Source: Bactericera cockerelli (lineage: Eukaryota > Arthropoda > Insecta > Hemiptera > Triozidae). Taken from it: a stretch of DNA of 64,000 nt. The DNA is taken from assembly GCA_024516035.1 (NCBI GenBank), contig CM044967.1:9303413-9367412 (forward strand). The letters run 5' to 3'. Of this stretch, positions 24,301 through 35,900 are shown piece by piece (the stretch's first letter is position 1; each line of letters opens with the position of its first letter). The translations under genes were made by a program, and so were the position numbers. The notes beneath the pieces are model-generated. The model made no database searches. It saw only the letters and a program-made list of their open reading frames with translations, and was not told the DNA's origin.

Positions 24301-26658
24301 AGCCACTATTCATCCTGACGATATACGAAATGAAAAAGTAAGTTTTAACTGACTCTGTTTTGTTTGTTTTGAAATAATTTGGTGTCCATTAAAGTCAAGT
24401 AGTAAATTTATTGGTATTCGAGATGTTTAAGCGCTAGTCTAGTGATCAGTCAGCATAGAGAGTAAAACTGATATTACAAGATTATATACTAGTTGTTATC
24501 AGTTGAGTTAGAACCAATAAAATTGGTCACTTGGATTATAATTATATTTCAATATCCAGGGTTTCAATTAAATGTATAACCCATGAATTGAACCCAAGTG
24601 TGAACCCCATCTTCATGGTATAATGAAGGCGGGATTCACAACCAGAAAAATCCCTAAAAATGCTTCCCCCCTCTTTTAGGGGCTCTTGAAAGTCGAAAAA
24701 TACAAGTGTTATTTTGCTCTAACTCTTGAACTACCTGAGTTTTTGTGTACTTTCATATCTTGATGATTCCATCAATATAATACGACTTAATCAATAAGTC
24801 TGCAAGTCATGTAGGATTAATATAATCATTAATTTATGTAAGTACACAAAATATGATTTCAATAGCTTCAATAGGTTAAGAGTTAGAGCTAAAAAATTCT
24901 TCAACAACTTCATCAATTATTCACATACATTAATGCTATTTTTAAAACAAACTATTCCTGTGCTTTTAAGGTCAAGGTTCTGAAGTCTATTTCTCCCATT
25001 CAGTTGGAAGACGTTGTCTTAGGACAGTATGTAGGAAACTCAGAAGCTGAGGGAGACGCGGCACTAGGATATTTGGATGACAAAACAGTTCCGGAGGGCT
25101 CCAACACACCTACCTATGCCGCCGCTGTACTTAGGATCAACAATGAGAGATGGGATGGCGTACCCTTCATTCTCAGGTGTGGAAAAGGTGAGAAAGAAAT
25201 TCAATTTAATTATTCACAAACACGATTTTGTATCTACCACAGCTTGAACTGGGAGGAGGATAAAAACATAAAATGCATTTCATGTTGAAGTTTACGAGAT
25301 AAATTCTCTTATTTATTTTAATAATAAGAGCCCTTGCCTATGAAATGGGGTTGTAAAAATTAACGAATAGCAATGTAAACTGACTTAACAATAGTGAACC
25401 ACATCCTTATGTGCGAGTTTGTTATCCGTTTTAGTCCTGTAACAAGACTGCAAGACACTGTCTTCTCCATGTCTTTAACGCTCCCCAGGCAGACCAGTGT
25501 CTATGCTCCTGATACTAATGAAATTTACCCTCAATCACGGAATTATATCAGCCTCATATTGGAATTATATTGTAACCTCACTCAGCCTTACCTTACGCAT
25601 TCATAACTGGAGGTGAATGTTTGTTGGAAAATTCTGCCAAAACCGGTGGTTCTCATTGCCTCTAGTCCACAACAATAGTCACAACATACACCACGAATTC
25701 CTCTCCTGCTAAAATCCTCAGACCTAGCACTGTATTATTATAATAATAATTAATTAATATTTTTCACAGCTTTGAACGAACGTAAGGCAGATATTCGCAT
25801 TCAGTACACAGATGTCCCCGGGACATTTTTGATGGCAAGACCAAGCGAAATGAACTTGTGATGAGGTCAACCTGGCGAAGCTGTATACGTGAAATGATGA
25901 CCAAGACTCCAGGGATGTCGTTTGATATGGAAGAAACTGAATTGGATCTGACCTATGAAGTCGTTATAAGGTAAACATTGAATATACATCAAAGCTTGTT
26001 TACCACGAGTAAGTTATTCAGTTATTCTCATGAAGAAAACCCACTGAAGCTGGGCTAATAGACATGGCAATACTTGATGATATAACTTACCTTTAAAATA
26101 ATTGCACAAATCTACTGCAAGTTGGGTTGTATGGAATACTTGATGTACTAGGCTTACCCTTAAAATGATTGTACTTGTTCTTTCTTTTTTCTTTCAAAAA
26201 AAAAAATTCTTCCCTTTCAGAATGCCATTTACCAGACGCATATGAAAGACTTTTGCTTGACGTGTTCTGTGGCTCACAGATGCATTTGTCAGGGCTGATG
26301 ACTTTCCGAAGCGTGCGTATCTTTACTCCCTTCTACACCGTATTGAAAGATCCTACTCTACATCGATTCATACAAGTAAGTCTAACTTCAGTTAATTTTT
26401 ATATCTACCATTTTTTAATAACGGTAGCTTTAATATACTAAATAAATAGAATTTAATCTTCAAAAGAATGTAAGAGTGAACTAGGAAGTATTTTTCCAAT
26501 AATTGCAGTGTATTATTTGATACTTGACTTTATCTTAAACCAAATTTTCTGTTTTTTTTTCAGATATGTTCCGAGGACTAAGGAAGCTGACAAGTTATTA
26601 GCAACAACAATTTCAAATATTATGGTTCTTACAAATGGGTAATTCGTCCAAGCATTAA
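15343..26658 (+). CDS. Zw: Glucose-6-phosphate dehydrogenase (nine coding exons)
   Basis: This enzyme oxidises glucose 6-phosphate with NADP+ in the first, NADPH-making step of the cytosolic pentose phosphate pathway. Coding exons: 15343-15492, 21109-21255, 21561-21781, 22473-22631, 24118-24337, 24971-25187, 25770-25970, 26221-26375, 26564-26658, all with GT-AG borders. The NADP motif GASGDLAKKK spans the exon 1/2 junction. EKPFGRD and the substrate-site RIDHYLGK lie in exon 4, and NHLLQ with the catalytic His is in exon 5. The start ATG follows an acceptor by one base, so a 5'UTR exon lies upstream. Exons 1-6 are clean and in phase. Exons 7-9 need about 19 missing bases at 16 sites; with them, the exons sum to 528 codons, matching the family size. 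I read those as sequence errors. An antisense mariner sits in intron 4. It faces Ssadh tail to tail. Confidence 0.96.
15609..15772 (+). repeat. Short tRNA-derived SINE (family 2), complete, 14-bp TSD
   Basis: The head 'tcagtagcttgatcaataag' (A box) and 'ggtggttcaagtcccgg' (B box) is followed by 'agcgagtttgagtagttgtg' and an A-rich end. AACTGAGCTCAGTA flanks it exactly at 15595-15608 and 15773-15786. It lies in G6PD intron 1. Related copies: 16165-16260, 48483-48640, and a tail fragment near 6775-6850. Confidence 0.85.
16165..16260 (+). repeat. Family 2 SINE fragment
   Basis: It shares 'gtaacctggaggttggtgg' and 'gcaaggcaagtttgagt' with the copy at 15609; the A-box end is missing or degraded. 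It is in G6PD intron 1. Confidence 0.6.
17711..17985 (+). repeat. 56-bp minisatellite, about five units
   Basis: Units start at 17711, 17767, 17823, 17879 and 17935 with 'aatatgttgggatgtagcat', each followed by 'tctatacttcagtaatga' and 'gaccttttgatgac'. Divergence between units is only a few bases, suggesting recent or homogenised expansion. It lies in G6PD intron 1. Confidence 0.95.
17986..20285. other. G6PD intron 1 interior, no gene seen
   Basis: AT-rich intronic sequence with chance ORFs only. 'Gaataccctgtatac' near 19722 looks like a DNA-element terminus. Confidence 0.5.
20286..20465 (-). repeat. Dispersed repeat, third copy
   Basis: This is the inverted match to 1326-1490 (e.g. minus-strand 'tacagctggaggggtgagtg', 'atatttctatgtgcgatcaa'). 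It lies within G6PD intron 1. Confidence 0.6.
22020..22180. mobile_element. Degraded MITE copy ('aattatgaaacaggattaa')
   Basis: The left end and the central 'ggagtttcaatcaatcac' block match the MITE family at 37088 and 59935. The right TIR is too diverged to place. It lies in G6PD intron 3. Confidence 0.45.
22768..22998 (+). repeat. Cluster of palindromic 'gtacttttaaaagtac' motifs
   Basis: The motif 'gtacttttaaaagtac' or a close variant occurs three times (near 22775, 22855 and 22934), each followed by or following 'aggtctaaatcagtac' or 'caggtct' wording. It appears to be a local, partly inverted triplication in G6PD intron 4. Confidence 0.6.
23095..24000 (-). mobile_element. Internally deleted mariner element with intact TIRs
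   Basis: The ends are 'cgaggtctgtcccgaaag' plus 'ttcgtataaaa' and the exact inverse, 29 bp without mismatch. TA flanks both sides (23093-23094 and 24001-24002), the mariner target duplication. At 906 bp it is about 400 bp shorter than a typical autonomous mariner. It is antisense in G6PD intron 4, and its right end is 117 bp before the exon 5 acceptor region. TIR identity suggests it moved recently, or could still be mobilised in trans. Confidence 0.95.
23149..23811 (-). pseudogene. Mariner transposase, internally deleted and frameshifted
   Basis: The 220-codon frame keeps the N-terminal helix-turn-helix DNA-binding half (residues about 1-105, with [11 protein letters not shown] linker and '[19 protein letters not shown]'). 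It then jumps into the C-terminal half, with [15 protein letters not shown], which holds the third catalytic Asp of the D,D34D triad. The block with the first Asp is deleted. The second-Asp block HHDNAPAH is present in another frame near 23455-23470. Mariner transposases are normally about 345 residues, so this one cannot be catalytic, though the DNA-binding half could in principle still bind TIRs. Confidence 0.93.
25770..26658 (+). other. G6PD exons 7-9: cluster of apparent base deletions
   Basis: Sites that break the frame include 25820-25822 (GGG where GGGG is expected), about 25866, 25892-25894 (AAA for AAAA), 25961, about 26228, 26285-26287, 26313-26318 (two lost G), about 26334, about 26347, about 26358, and five in 26568-26646. 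All are losses, mostly from homopolymers of 2-5. Family residues resume in the correct frame after each, and splice sites are intact. Confidence 0.8.
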
Positions 26659-29600
26659 CCTTTATAGATATATCCAAACAGCAGGTGACTAGGTGAATAT
26701 TTGTGATGCTGTGACCTATAACATTCCTTTGTCTCTTTTTTGAGTATTTTTAAATTTACAAATTCAAATTGTATTTAAAGTGTGCTCTTACAAAATAAGA
26801 GAACCTTTAAATATTTAATTTTGTTTGTTACTATACTACGTAATAATGTACCTCTGTAAGCTTAGTTTTCAATCAATTCTTAATGGCTATCAAATTGAAA
26901 ATCATTCTTCATTGCCAAACAAAGCCTTGTGAAATGAAACTGTCAATCTATAATAATCACATATTTTACAATTCTTCTCAGATTTTCTACATCGAACCTT
27001 GTTGCCTTATGTGTACATGTATATTTTTTTGTACCTACAATGAAGTAATTAAGTATTAGCACATTGCCAGTCAACATTCACTGGAATGAGATGTTAGATG
27101 ACAATAATTCAACATGAACTAATGATTAATTTTCTTTTTTATCGACGGAATCATGCATTTAACATAATAATTATATACTATTAATTTAACGATATCAAAA
27201 ATGGCAATTAAAAATAATTAAATAAATAAACTTTGGTATTTTCTGCCTCTCCCTAAAAAAAAGAGAAATTACTTTAACGTAATAAGACTAGGAACTGTGA
27301 TTAAAAATCACCCAGGCACCTTGGTTTCTTTAGTAACTTTAGTTTAGCTTGATGAAATAGAAAATCGGGCATATAGAGCCAACTTGTTAAGGAACCTCAA
27401 AATTCATTTAAATTAAATAAGCATGCATGGTTCGCGATATACTATTTCTATTTTATTATGGGTACCTTGGAAAAAATATCCCGTTGAATTCCTGAGTAGC
27501 TCAAGAAAGGTCAGATTTTCAACATGTTAATGTATGAATGACTATGAAATAAAAGATATAAAAGACTATGGCATAAATAAAAGCATTTAAATTAAAAATT
27601 CATCAATTTTGGAACTCTCAAGAGCCCACCATTACTTTCTTATTTATTTTCCTTTCTTTGTTCTCCTTTTGAAACAGAATACGTGACACTTTATCTTTTA
27701 TACATGACTTTGTGATATCAAATCTATTTTTTATACCTAGCATGTTCTTCGTTTTTTGCTCTCTTTTGTTATCTAATTTTACTATCATATTTATTTTATT
27801 TATGTTTTTAATAGGAGCTAATTAAAATAGAATGAGGTCACTTAATAAAATGAGAGGAACGCATGCTGTTTTTCCATGAACTCGAGTCATAATGATAACT
27901 TCTCCAGTAAGGAAAATAGAAAATTCCGAGTAATATTACAGGTGTTTCTGTTTACTCATTTTAATTTCTTTAAGCATGAAGACTGTTATTATTATTCTAA
28001 AATAATACGAAATATAATCACTTTTAAAAATACCTGTTATTATTCCTAATTTTGGGGAATTTTTTGCTACAGCGGAAGTTGAATAGTTTTGAGGAGCATT
28101 GAAATGAATGAAAGGTTTACGTTCCTCTTGTTTTGATTTCAGTGTCGGAGGTTAGGTACATTTGTTTGTCTTTTCTCTTTCTTAGAAGATTTAAAGTTAC
28201 CATATCTTTGGATAAATACCTAAATTTTAACCTTATCTTTACTTTAATACATCTGTGCATTTTTCTCTATGAATACCGGACTTTTCAAATGTCTAATCAG
28301 AAAAAGTATGTTGTGCCACTTTTCCTCGAGCAATGTACTTTAAAATATGGCAATTATTATAGTTTAAGATATTTTAAATTATCATCATATTTACACCATT
28401 TCCAAGTGGAAGTATAATGATGTAATTGTTTCTTACAAAATGCATAATTTATTCTTTTCTTCAAAAGTTTTAACTCTGTATTTCAGTTTTTAATGTTTTT
28501 ATTCCATTTTTTATCCATAGAAACGTGTATCTTATTAAAATTTATCACAAGTTTATTCCTTTATCTTGGAAAATACCAGCAATTCATGACATAACAGAAA
28601 AAATATTGTTTTTAATTTTATAAAAATTGTACTAAATTTTTAAACTTATGTGAACAAAATATGTTTTATCCCTAGTGTTTCTATTCTATTTTTTAAAACT
28701 TATTTGAACAAAATGTGTTTTATCCCCAGTGTTCTTCGAGATTATAAAAAAATACACGTTGAAATATATTTTTCAATTCATGTTTTTGTACCTTTTGTGA
28801 ATTTATGAATTTAATACACCAGATTTGGAAGGAATATTTTGGTGTTACATCGTACAAAACAATTTTATGGGATGATTGGTTTCCCTTATCATTTTATCAC
28901 AAGTTTGATAATCATAAATGTACTTTGTCTCCTTGAAAAGTACATGTTGAAAAGTAAATATGTTACTGTTTCTTTCTCAAAATCCGATAATTTTGTTTAT
29001 GAGTGTATAGGATTTGACGTTTTACTTTACAACTTGAGTTTCACCGTACTATCTCGCGAGGCATCAAAAACCGTTTGTAAAATCACAAATGTTACTTTTT
29101 CTTCATATTACAAAATCTACTGCTAAATGGGTGGGCCTCTCAGTTTTAACTTGACAGAAGATCCTAATATCCTATAGTATCCTAATACTAGTGTCCCAAT
29201 AGAAACATATTTTTAACCAACAAAATGAATATTTTTAAACGGGGCCGCGAACCGTACACCAAATTAAATGTTACAACTTTCTCTTGAGCAGTTCAAAAAA
29301 TATTTTTTATAACCTCATTAAGCCGCAGCTTAATAACACTTGTACTAGTTGGATGATGTGGGTGCCAAGGGTAGTAAGCTTGGTGAATGATTGGAAGCAC
29401 TCTCTTAGAAATTTTGTGGTACACAATAGTATTTCGAATTTCTGAGCTGTCGATCTGCTAACAATAAGGAATATTTTTTATTTGTTAGTTTTTTTAAAAA
29501 AGAAACTCTTCTTAGTGACTGTCCACAGCTACAAGTCCATCGCTGCCTTACTTTTTGAGCTCGTAGCTCAATTGGTCCACTGAAGCCGTGCTAGATCATT

Positions 29601-29989
29601 GTTAAACGTAACCTAAAAAAACACTAGTTCTATTAGGTTTTCTAACAAAAAGTCTAGTTAAATATTGCACCACTTGCTAATTCAATAATTCCTATTTTCA
29701 TAAACTACCTTCTTAAGCTTTAAAATACGTCATTCAAGAAAAAAAAAAAACAAAATAATTTATGGATGTATGTTTACGTATATAAAAAAAATATTTTTAA
29801 TGTGTAAGTAGGAATGTTTTAAAGATAAATAGGTAACAAGTAATATCAGCTCAACAAAAACTGAAATGAAATTTTGGAAAACAAGTTAATAACTGATCTG
29901 GTCAAATGTTGATTCTTTTTCCCTTGGATTGCGATTTGTGATCGACTTTGTTTCAAGGGTAATATTCTTGATGTTCCCAAGGGTTGACT
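26659..29989. other. Gap between convergent genes, no gene seen
   Basis: AT-rich sequence that should hold both 3'UTRs. AATAAA-like signals are plentiful, so I cannot choose the real ends. No convincing coding sequence. Confidence 0.6.
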
Positions 29990-32900
29990 TCAGAGAGACC
30001 CGAAACAGATGTATTTGATATACATGAAATCGTCTAGTCCATGTTTCGATCCTTCTCTGCCCATTCCTGATTCTTTGATGCCCCCAAAGGCTGCCTCTGC
30101 GGCTGAGATAGGCTTTCGTTCACACCGACCATCCCCACTTCGAGGTTTTTGGCCACTCGCCAAGCTTGTCGGACGTCTTCTGTGTAGAAATAGCCGGCTA
30201 AGCCTCGCCGGGTGCTGTTGGCGATAGCCACACCTTCCTCTTCACTTTTAAACCTGAAATGAGTTATTCATAATATTAACAAATAGGTTATTAACTTATT
30301 AAAAGTTATCATGTTTGTGTTAACACTTAAACGACCGGTGTAAAGGTGGTACACGCATGTCTGTACGGAATAGACCGGAATAATTATCCCCGATTCCACG
30401 GGTGAACTCACTATAAACATGCCGGTATCTCAATCACTCAAACTCACTTTACTATTTTTTTGCGTTACCTGGAACTTGAACCATCTCCAGATTACGAGTC
30501 GCCAACTTATCGATCAAGCATTTTCATTATATTTGTGTTCATCACAAGAGGGATGTCGTAAATACTCTAACCAGTCTAAGTAGCTTTACCTCAAAATTAC
30601 CCGAACAACTGGGTAATTTTGATTATGATTAAATATCTGATTATGATTACAACTGGGACTCGAACAACTGACCTTCAGGTTGCGAGTCCGCCGCCTCAAC
30701 AAATAACTTACAAAGATTGTAATTGACCAATAAATACGTTTTTTCGCATTGGGAAAGGGGTTAAGTTACTGAACCGATTGCTTACTTAATGATGATAGCG
30801 ACTGGTCCAAATATTTCCTCAGTGTAGCAATCCATGTCAGGAGATATCAGTGATGAGAGTTGGTTCAAAGTAGAGTTCCCCTATACTGGGAGATGCATTT
30901 CCTCCAAGCACTATTTTGGCACCCTTTTCTCGGCATTGTTTAACAATACGGGTAACCTAAAAAGGGATTTTCAATTTTTTAAATATCTGATTATGATAAC
31001 ATTAAGAAAATCTAATCTATATTAATAAGTTACATACATTACCAGACGTTAAGGGTAATAAGCAGATTTGCTAAGGAGGTTCTAATGGTGTAGTGTTTGA
31101 AACTGAATTGTAATAGATGAGTTCTACCTACTGCCTCTTAAATTCTGATAACGGTTTTCTAGAAACCACAAACCTCCCTGCCTATTAAAAGTTTTCTGCT
31201 GCCTCAATATTTGAGAACAATATCAACCAGTTCTAAAAGAGGCAGTTTAAATATATTTCTAGTCAGTAGAATCAAGATCAGAACTTTCTAATCATTTGAA
31301 GATGTCACTCCTATACCTACTAAAGCAATTATCTTTTTAATGATTAATTCTAGGGTCCAACCTTGGCTAGTTGAGCTTTGTTAATCAATGGTCCCACGGT
31401 TACTCCGACGTCGCTCCATCTCCCACCTTGAGCAGCTTGATTTTTTCCGCAAACTTGCTGACGAATTCTTCGTACCGGCTCTCGTGAATAAGAAAACGGT
31501 TGGCACTAATACAGGTCTGTAAAGTCAAAAATGGTAAATTCGTTAGCAATTTTTCACTCCTTTCCACTGACTACATAAAAATTATGCAATATGTTTGTAT
31601 CTTCGAATAAACATTGTCTCATTAATTGTGCCTCTTTGAACCATGGTTAATCGAATAAACTTGCCGCTTTACGAAGTCTTTTGACCTCTATGTCTAAAAT
31701 TACCTGACCGCAGTTCCTGAATTTGGACGCAAGAGCTCCCTGAATAGCCAGATCGACATGTGCTTTCTCGAAAACAATGAAAGGAGCATTTCCTCCGAGC
31801 TCCAAACCAATACGTTTCACCCCCACAGCACATTGCTCGTACAAGAGTTTTCCGACTTCCGTTGAACCTACAAAAGTGAAAATAAAAATTTGTTAACTTT
31901 TTGGCCCTTCATCTAGAGTCGTTAGTTTGAGGCTACATTTGTATTTTACATGTGAACCTGAAAATAGGATGGAATATCATTTGACATGGCGTGATTGAAA
32001 TTGCTATGCATTATTTTTTCCAATCGTCTATCTTGAGTAAAATTTATTTGTATTTTTATATACAATTTACTTGTTTGACTACCAAACTATAGAAAACATT
32101 CAAAATTTGTCACTAATGGCAGAAACCAAAATTATTTTGTACAAAAACAAATTAAATATTGTACTAACATGCAACGCATCATTGGATGTGCGGTTGACCC
32201 TTGCCCTGTTGTTTAGTGTAAAGTAGGAATAAATTAAATGAACCTGTGAAGGATAAGCCGGCTACGAGTGGATGTTGCGACAGGACTTTTCCTATAGCAG
32301 GGGCATTCTTTCTGTCAGAGGTCACCACGTTGAATACTCCTTTAGGTACACCTGAAATATAATTTGAATGTTATAGTGGTATGAAAATTTAGGAGTTTTT
32401 ATGACCGAGTTTTTCCATTTCCGGAATGGCATGGATGTAAAGGTAAAGCGCTCTGAAGTAATGCGAAAGTCGTCCCGGTGCAAAACTATCTCTAAAAGGA
32501 GGGGAAAATTAGAAGCTGGGGGAGGCTCAAAATCAGTCCCAAAATAAAAATGGACATAGGATTTTTCAATATTTTGAATAGTTTTTGAAAAATAAAAAGA
32601 CTGGGTTCGTGTATACTGGCACTATCGATAAAGAATTAAAGGCCGATACCGTATTTATTATAAAGAGAAGCTCAATCGTTAAGACAGCAGACAAATAAAC
32701 CTCGAGGTTGGTAGTTCCAAGCTCAGAGAATTTTAGTAAAGTGAACTGAAGTCATTGACGTCTCTCTTGCAATTAACACAAAATACGAGAAAACCTTTAA
32801 AAAAGAATAACCAAAGTGGCCATAGGTGAGGCAATATTAAAGTATATTTTATTAAAATTTACAGATAGAATATGGATGTCAGTTCTCTGATGGCAATGCT

Positions 32901-35900
32901 CCAGTGATAGTATTACTTGCCTGCTTGATGAGCTAGTTCAGCGATTGCCAGGGCTGTGTAAGGTGTGTCTTCAGCAGGCTTCACCACACAGGTGCAGCCT
33001 GCAGCTATAGCGGCTCCTGCTTTCCTTGTGACCATGGCGTACGGAAAATTCCACTGAGAAATTAAAAAAAAAATAACTGAGGAAAATGTCAAAAAAATCC
33101 TATAAATAAAAATCTCAAATTTTAATATCCATATTTTTGGATGATTGTGGAGTCTATAAATAAGATATATCAAGATTTCATAAACAATTTGAGGTACCAA
33201 TTTGAAATTTAAATTTTAATAGTTAAAAGGAAGCCACCGATTTTTTTCTAGTTATTCTTAAATATTTCGGTAAATATATTTTCAAAAGTACCTGCGAAAT
33301 AGTCTTCCAAATTTCGAGTTACCAGGAGGGTATTCAGCGTACCTCGACGTTGCTTAAAATGATGTGGTCCAAAAACTATGAAGCACATTCTAAGTGCAGA
33401 TGTATGGAGCATACCCTGAAAATTTCAGCTCGAGTGGAAAAAATTGCAACTTTTATCGCGTTACATAAGGACATAGATAGATGCATAAGGACAAATGTCG
33501 CTCGAGTTAAGTCACTTCGTTACTCTTCATTCGCAATAAGATGAACTATACTAGGTATTTTATTAAATTCAAATGGAAATTAAAGAATAATGGATTACCG
33601 GTGTGATGAGAGAAGTAACTCCAATAGGTTGACGGACAAGGAGCATTTCCTTAGTTTTTATTGGACTGGGAATGATTTCTCCCTGAAATAATTGAAGAAA
33701 AGAAAATTGATAAAAAATAGCCATACTGCGACTTTATCCATTGAACAAGTTTCAATGCTTGTACAAACACCACTTAGGAGATATTTAACCTTATGTAACA
33801 CAAATATTTGATGCTAAATTTGTTAGCATGAACAAAGCTTGAATCCTATCTACTAGTTCGACTACGGAGTTCGACTTGAAGCTAAGTTCTGGGTATCTCA
33901 ATTCTTCAAATAAGAGGAGATGTCAGGTATGTCTACTTCTAAATTTGCCTATTCGCAAACCTCCTTTCGATCGGCATTGGTCAACTTCTTCCTCATAGAT
34001 GAGGTTTTTGGTTCTGCCAACCCTGTTAAGGGCGCCGTGTACTATCGATGTGTACTATTGTCTTTTGGCCAGAGCAGGGCCTTGTTCCAGAAAGCTTTCT
34101 CACTCTAATAATCCCCAATTTTCAAGTGTACTCCGACATGGTTATTAGGGTAAAGAACACTTGTGATTAAGTTATTTGAACGAAATTTGAATGTTGAGAG
34201 GGAGATTTAGGGATTTTGAGAACTATACTTTACCTATCAGTTAACATCCTTATTTTTTTTGAAACACCCTTAGTAAGCTACTAGCTAAGTTATTTTAGAT
34301 TGTGCCTACCCTCTTGTACTGTTAATTCGTTAGATTGGTGGTAAAGTTCTAGTGTAGGTTTTTCACTCTAGATCCATCCTTCTGAATGGATTTTTCCTCA
34401 TCATTTTGAAAAGTTTACTACACATAATTGTTTGTTTTTCAATGATAAAGTCCTATTTGGGCAGTCAAAATTAGTTCTATTACTTCCCCCCCCCCCCCAA
34501 TATAACTCCCACTTTGGGCATTTATTGATACATTACAATCTAACAAGCAATTTTATTCTAAAAAGGTTATAGTAAAAAGTAAAATATATGTACATAAACA
34601 TAAATATTCTTAATTCTAGTTGAGTTCTATTACTATCAACGATCCTTTAGTGTTACTCACATAAGTTCTGCGCGCTTCCTCGGCAAACCAATCAATGAAA
34701 GCATTGCCATAGTCCACCTCGCCCAGAGATTCGGGGATGGGTTTGCCAGCCTCTGCCGTTATAATCTCAGCAAGTTTCTGCTTGTTGGCTACCAGCAGCT
34801 CGTACCACTTCCTCAGCACAATACCTCGCTCCTGAGAGTATCAGTAGAAACAAAAAAGTGAGAATTTGGTCTAGATAAAGTTGTAACAGACAGTGATAAA
34901 TGTGAAGGACTGGGTCAATACTGGCAGCTCAGTGGTCAAGTCGTTGGGGTCTGGTAATCCAGAGGTCGGCTAAAAACCCAGCTGGAAAATGATTAGTTCA
35001 TTATTTACATTTCATGAGTATTTCTTTTGCTGCTAATATATTATGAGCAGTTTTTTTTTCCCCCTTTGTGACTTGTATTTATTTTTATTTTTTTAGACCA
35101 TGAAGTTTGAATGAAGTAGTACCTATCGATATACGATTTTATCTGCCAGTCCACCTCATTATGAGCAGTTATAAGATAGTAGAATATATAAATGATTTTG
35201 AAAAATCTTGGAAGTTTCTGCTGCCCTTAAATTGTGATTTCAACACAAAAAGTACAAAAACATACTCTAACTACCCATTTATTTATTATTATTGATCGAG
35301 AAGCAGCCTGTCAGCGCCGCCTGGTAGGAACGCCAATTTTTGCCCGCAGTATTGTATTGTATTTATAGAGTACCACTTTATTGATTCCACATTGGATAAA
35401 TGCCCTTGCAATTCCCTTGGATACGCACATGTTGAAAAATATTGAATTACATACAATGCGACAATGCCTTCCCGGTACCTTAGTATTGAATCTCTGAGCT
35501 CCGGAATTTCAAGGACATCAGCTGTTTCGAGAGAGTGTCGTCTCTGGGATATATGCATTATATACAAGACTGATGCAAGACTTGTCATAAACATACATCA
35601 TTATAAATAATTCAATTTAATTCATTAAATATATTATTCATTTATACCCACTTTTGTAAGTAGTCTATTTGTAGACCTCTAAATAATATTCACTATTCGC
35701 AATAGCCAACTAAAGAGGCAAGTGTCCCTAAGATTGCGAGGAACTAGACAGAGGTTTAAATCAGATAAATAAATAAATATATCAGTAAAAAAATACTAGA
35801 GAGGCAATGTGGCGAGCATGCTCAGCAGTCTTCTAAAATTACTGTGGACTGCAAGAAAATCATAATTTTCAACGTAAATAGTCTAGTAATTGAATACTTG

